A DNA stretch of 39,107 nt from a bacterium UBP1_UBA4783 (GTDB lineage: Bacteria > Krumholzibacteriota > Krumholzibacteriia > Krumholzibacteriales > Krumholzibacteriaceae). Below are positions 38,907 to 39,107 of the stretch, piece after piece. The translations under genes were made by a program, and so were the position numbers. The number at the start of each line of letters is the position of its first letter. Positions within the stretch are counted from its first letter, which is position 1. A model generated the notes under the pieces. It saw only the letters and a program-made list of their open reading frames with translations. It made no database searches and was not told the DNA's origin. Location: contig DHHB01000051.1 in NCBI GenBank assembly GCA_002403075.1, forward strand, positions 776-39,882. The letters are read 5' to 3'.

Positions 38907-39107
38907 ATGAAGGAACGAGGCGTTCCGATCGTCATGTACCACGGCGTCGGGCCCGACCGGCCGGGCTGGCCGTGGAACTACCTTTTCACGCCGGCGGACG
39001 TTTTCGAGCGCCAGATGCGGGCGCTCCGCGACGAAGGCTGGCGGACGATTTCGCTTTCGGAGCTTCGCGCGCATCTGGTTTCGAACGCCCCGCTTCCGCC
39101 AAAGCCG
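38907..39107 (+). CDS. Polysaccharide deacetylase (NodB-type), 5' part only
   Basis: The frame starts at ATG 38907 and runs off the window after 67 codons. MKERGVPIVMYHGVGPDRPG is the first strand and MYHxV motif of carbohydrate esterase family 4, followed by FTPADVFERQMRALRDEGW and TISLSELRAHL, the conserved spacing before the TFDDG metal motif, which would lie just beyond the edge (the window ends in PLPPKP). CE4 enzymes remove N- or O-acetyl groups from chitin oligomers, peptidoglycan or exopolysaccharide. An in-frame ATG at 38802 would add 35 basic residues and is judged less likely. It fits the surface-glycan theme of the window. Confidence 0.85.
   Translation, partial: MKERGVPIVMYHGVGPDRPGWPWNYLFTPADVFERQMRALRDEGWRTISLSELRAHLVSNAPLPPKP

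Noticed and set aside
36447..39074. An 875-codon open frame on the minus strand opposite the nested-propeller gene
   Set aside because: Composition is typical of antisense to GC-rich coding sequence, and the + strand protein has a signal peptide, repeats and a FlgD tail.

Overview
This is high-GC bacterial DNA, most likely from an uncultured member of the FCB-type candidate phyla (Eisenbacteria, Krumholzibacteriota or Latescibacterota would fit). The basis is three secreted proteins ending in the same FlgD-type Ig-like tail (FQNxPNPFNP near its start, MVLLR at the very end), a dockerin-like secreted protein, several outer-membrane beta-barrels and strong GC bias at third codon positions. This placement is inference; there is no rRNA or other taxonomic marker in the window. 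No tRNA, rRNA, CRISPR array, transposase, integrase or phage structural cluster was seen. The window cuts a gene at each end.

Layout. 1-464: 3' end of a UDP-N-acetylhexosamine 6-dehydrogenase. 687-7540: secreted proteins, namely an ankyrin/metallo-beta-lactamase fusion, a dockerin-like protein, and a three-gene run of a GNVGVG-repeat protein, a streptopain-family (C10) protease and a FlgD-tailed protein. 7669-12627: an outer-membrane block with a patatin-barrel protein, two small barrels and a BamA-type barrel. 12718-16469: a self-contained YtrA-type GntR regulator with promoter and operator, an unknown membrane protein, a short ABC-2-like permease with no ATPase, a C69 dipeptidase, and a 55-residue DUF5989 protein missed by a simple length cutoff. 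16524-20056: a GT39-type glycosyltransferase, a tandem universal stress protein and a PAP2 phosphatase. 20091-24952: an operon of a HEAT-repeat protein, an HD-GYP protein and an unknown secreted HExxH protein. 25127-26211: a split YeeE/YedE transporter pair. 26208-29897: a four-gene operon of an SPFH (YdjI-like) protein and three zinc-ribbon proteins, two of them membrane anchored. 30151-31898: a small membrane protein and a methyltransferase behind a long structured leader. 32162-38732: two very large FlgD-tailed secreted proteins. 38907-end: 5' part of a polysaccharide deacetylase.

How the parts work together. Most of the window concerns the cell envelope: surface-glycan precursor synthesis (sugar-nucleotide dehydrogenase, GT39, PAP2, deacetylase), outer-membrane barrels, and secreted proteins probably sharing one export/anchoring route through the FlgD-type tail. 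The best candidates for something under-described are the SPFH plus triple zinc-ribbon operon, the secreted protein in which a seven-repeat propeller is inserted inside one blade of another propeller, and the GntR locus in which the expected ABC ATPase is reduced to 11 codons. All functions are from sequence reading; no database search or fold prediction was run.
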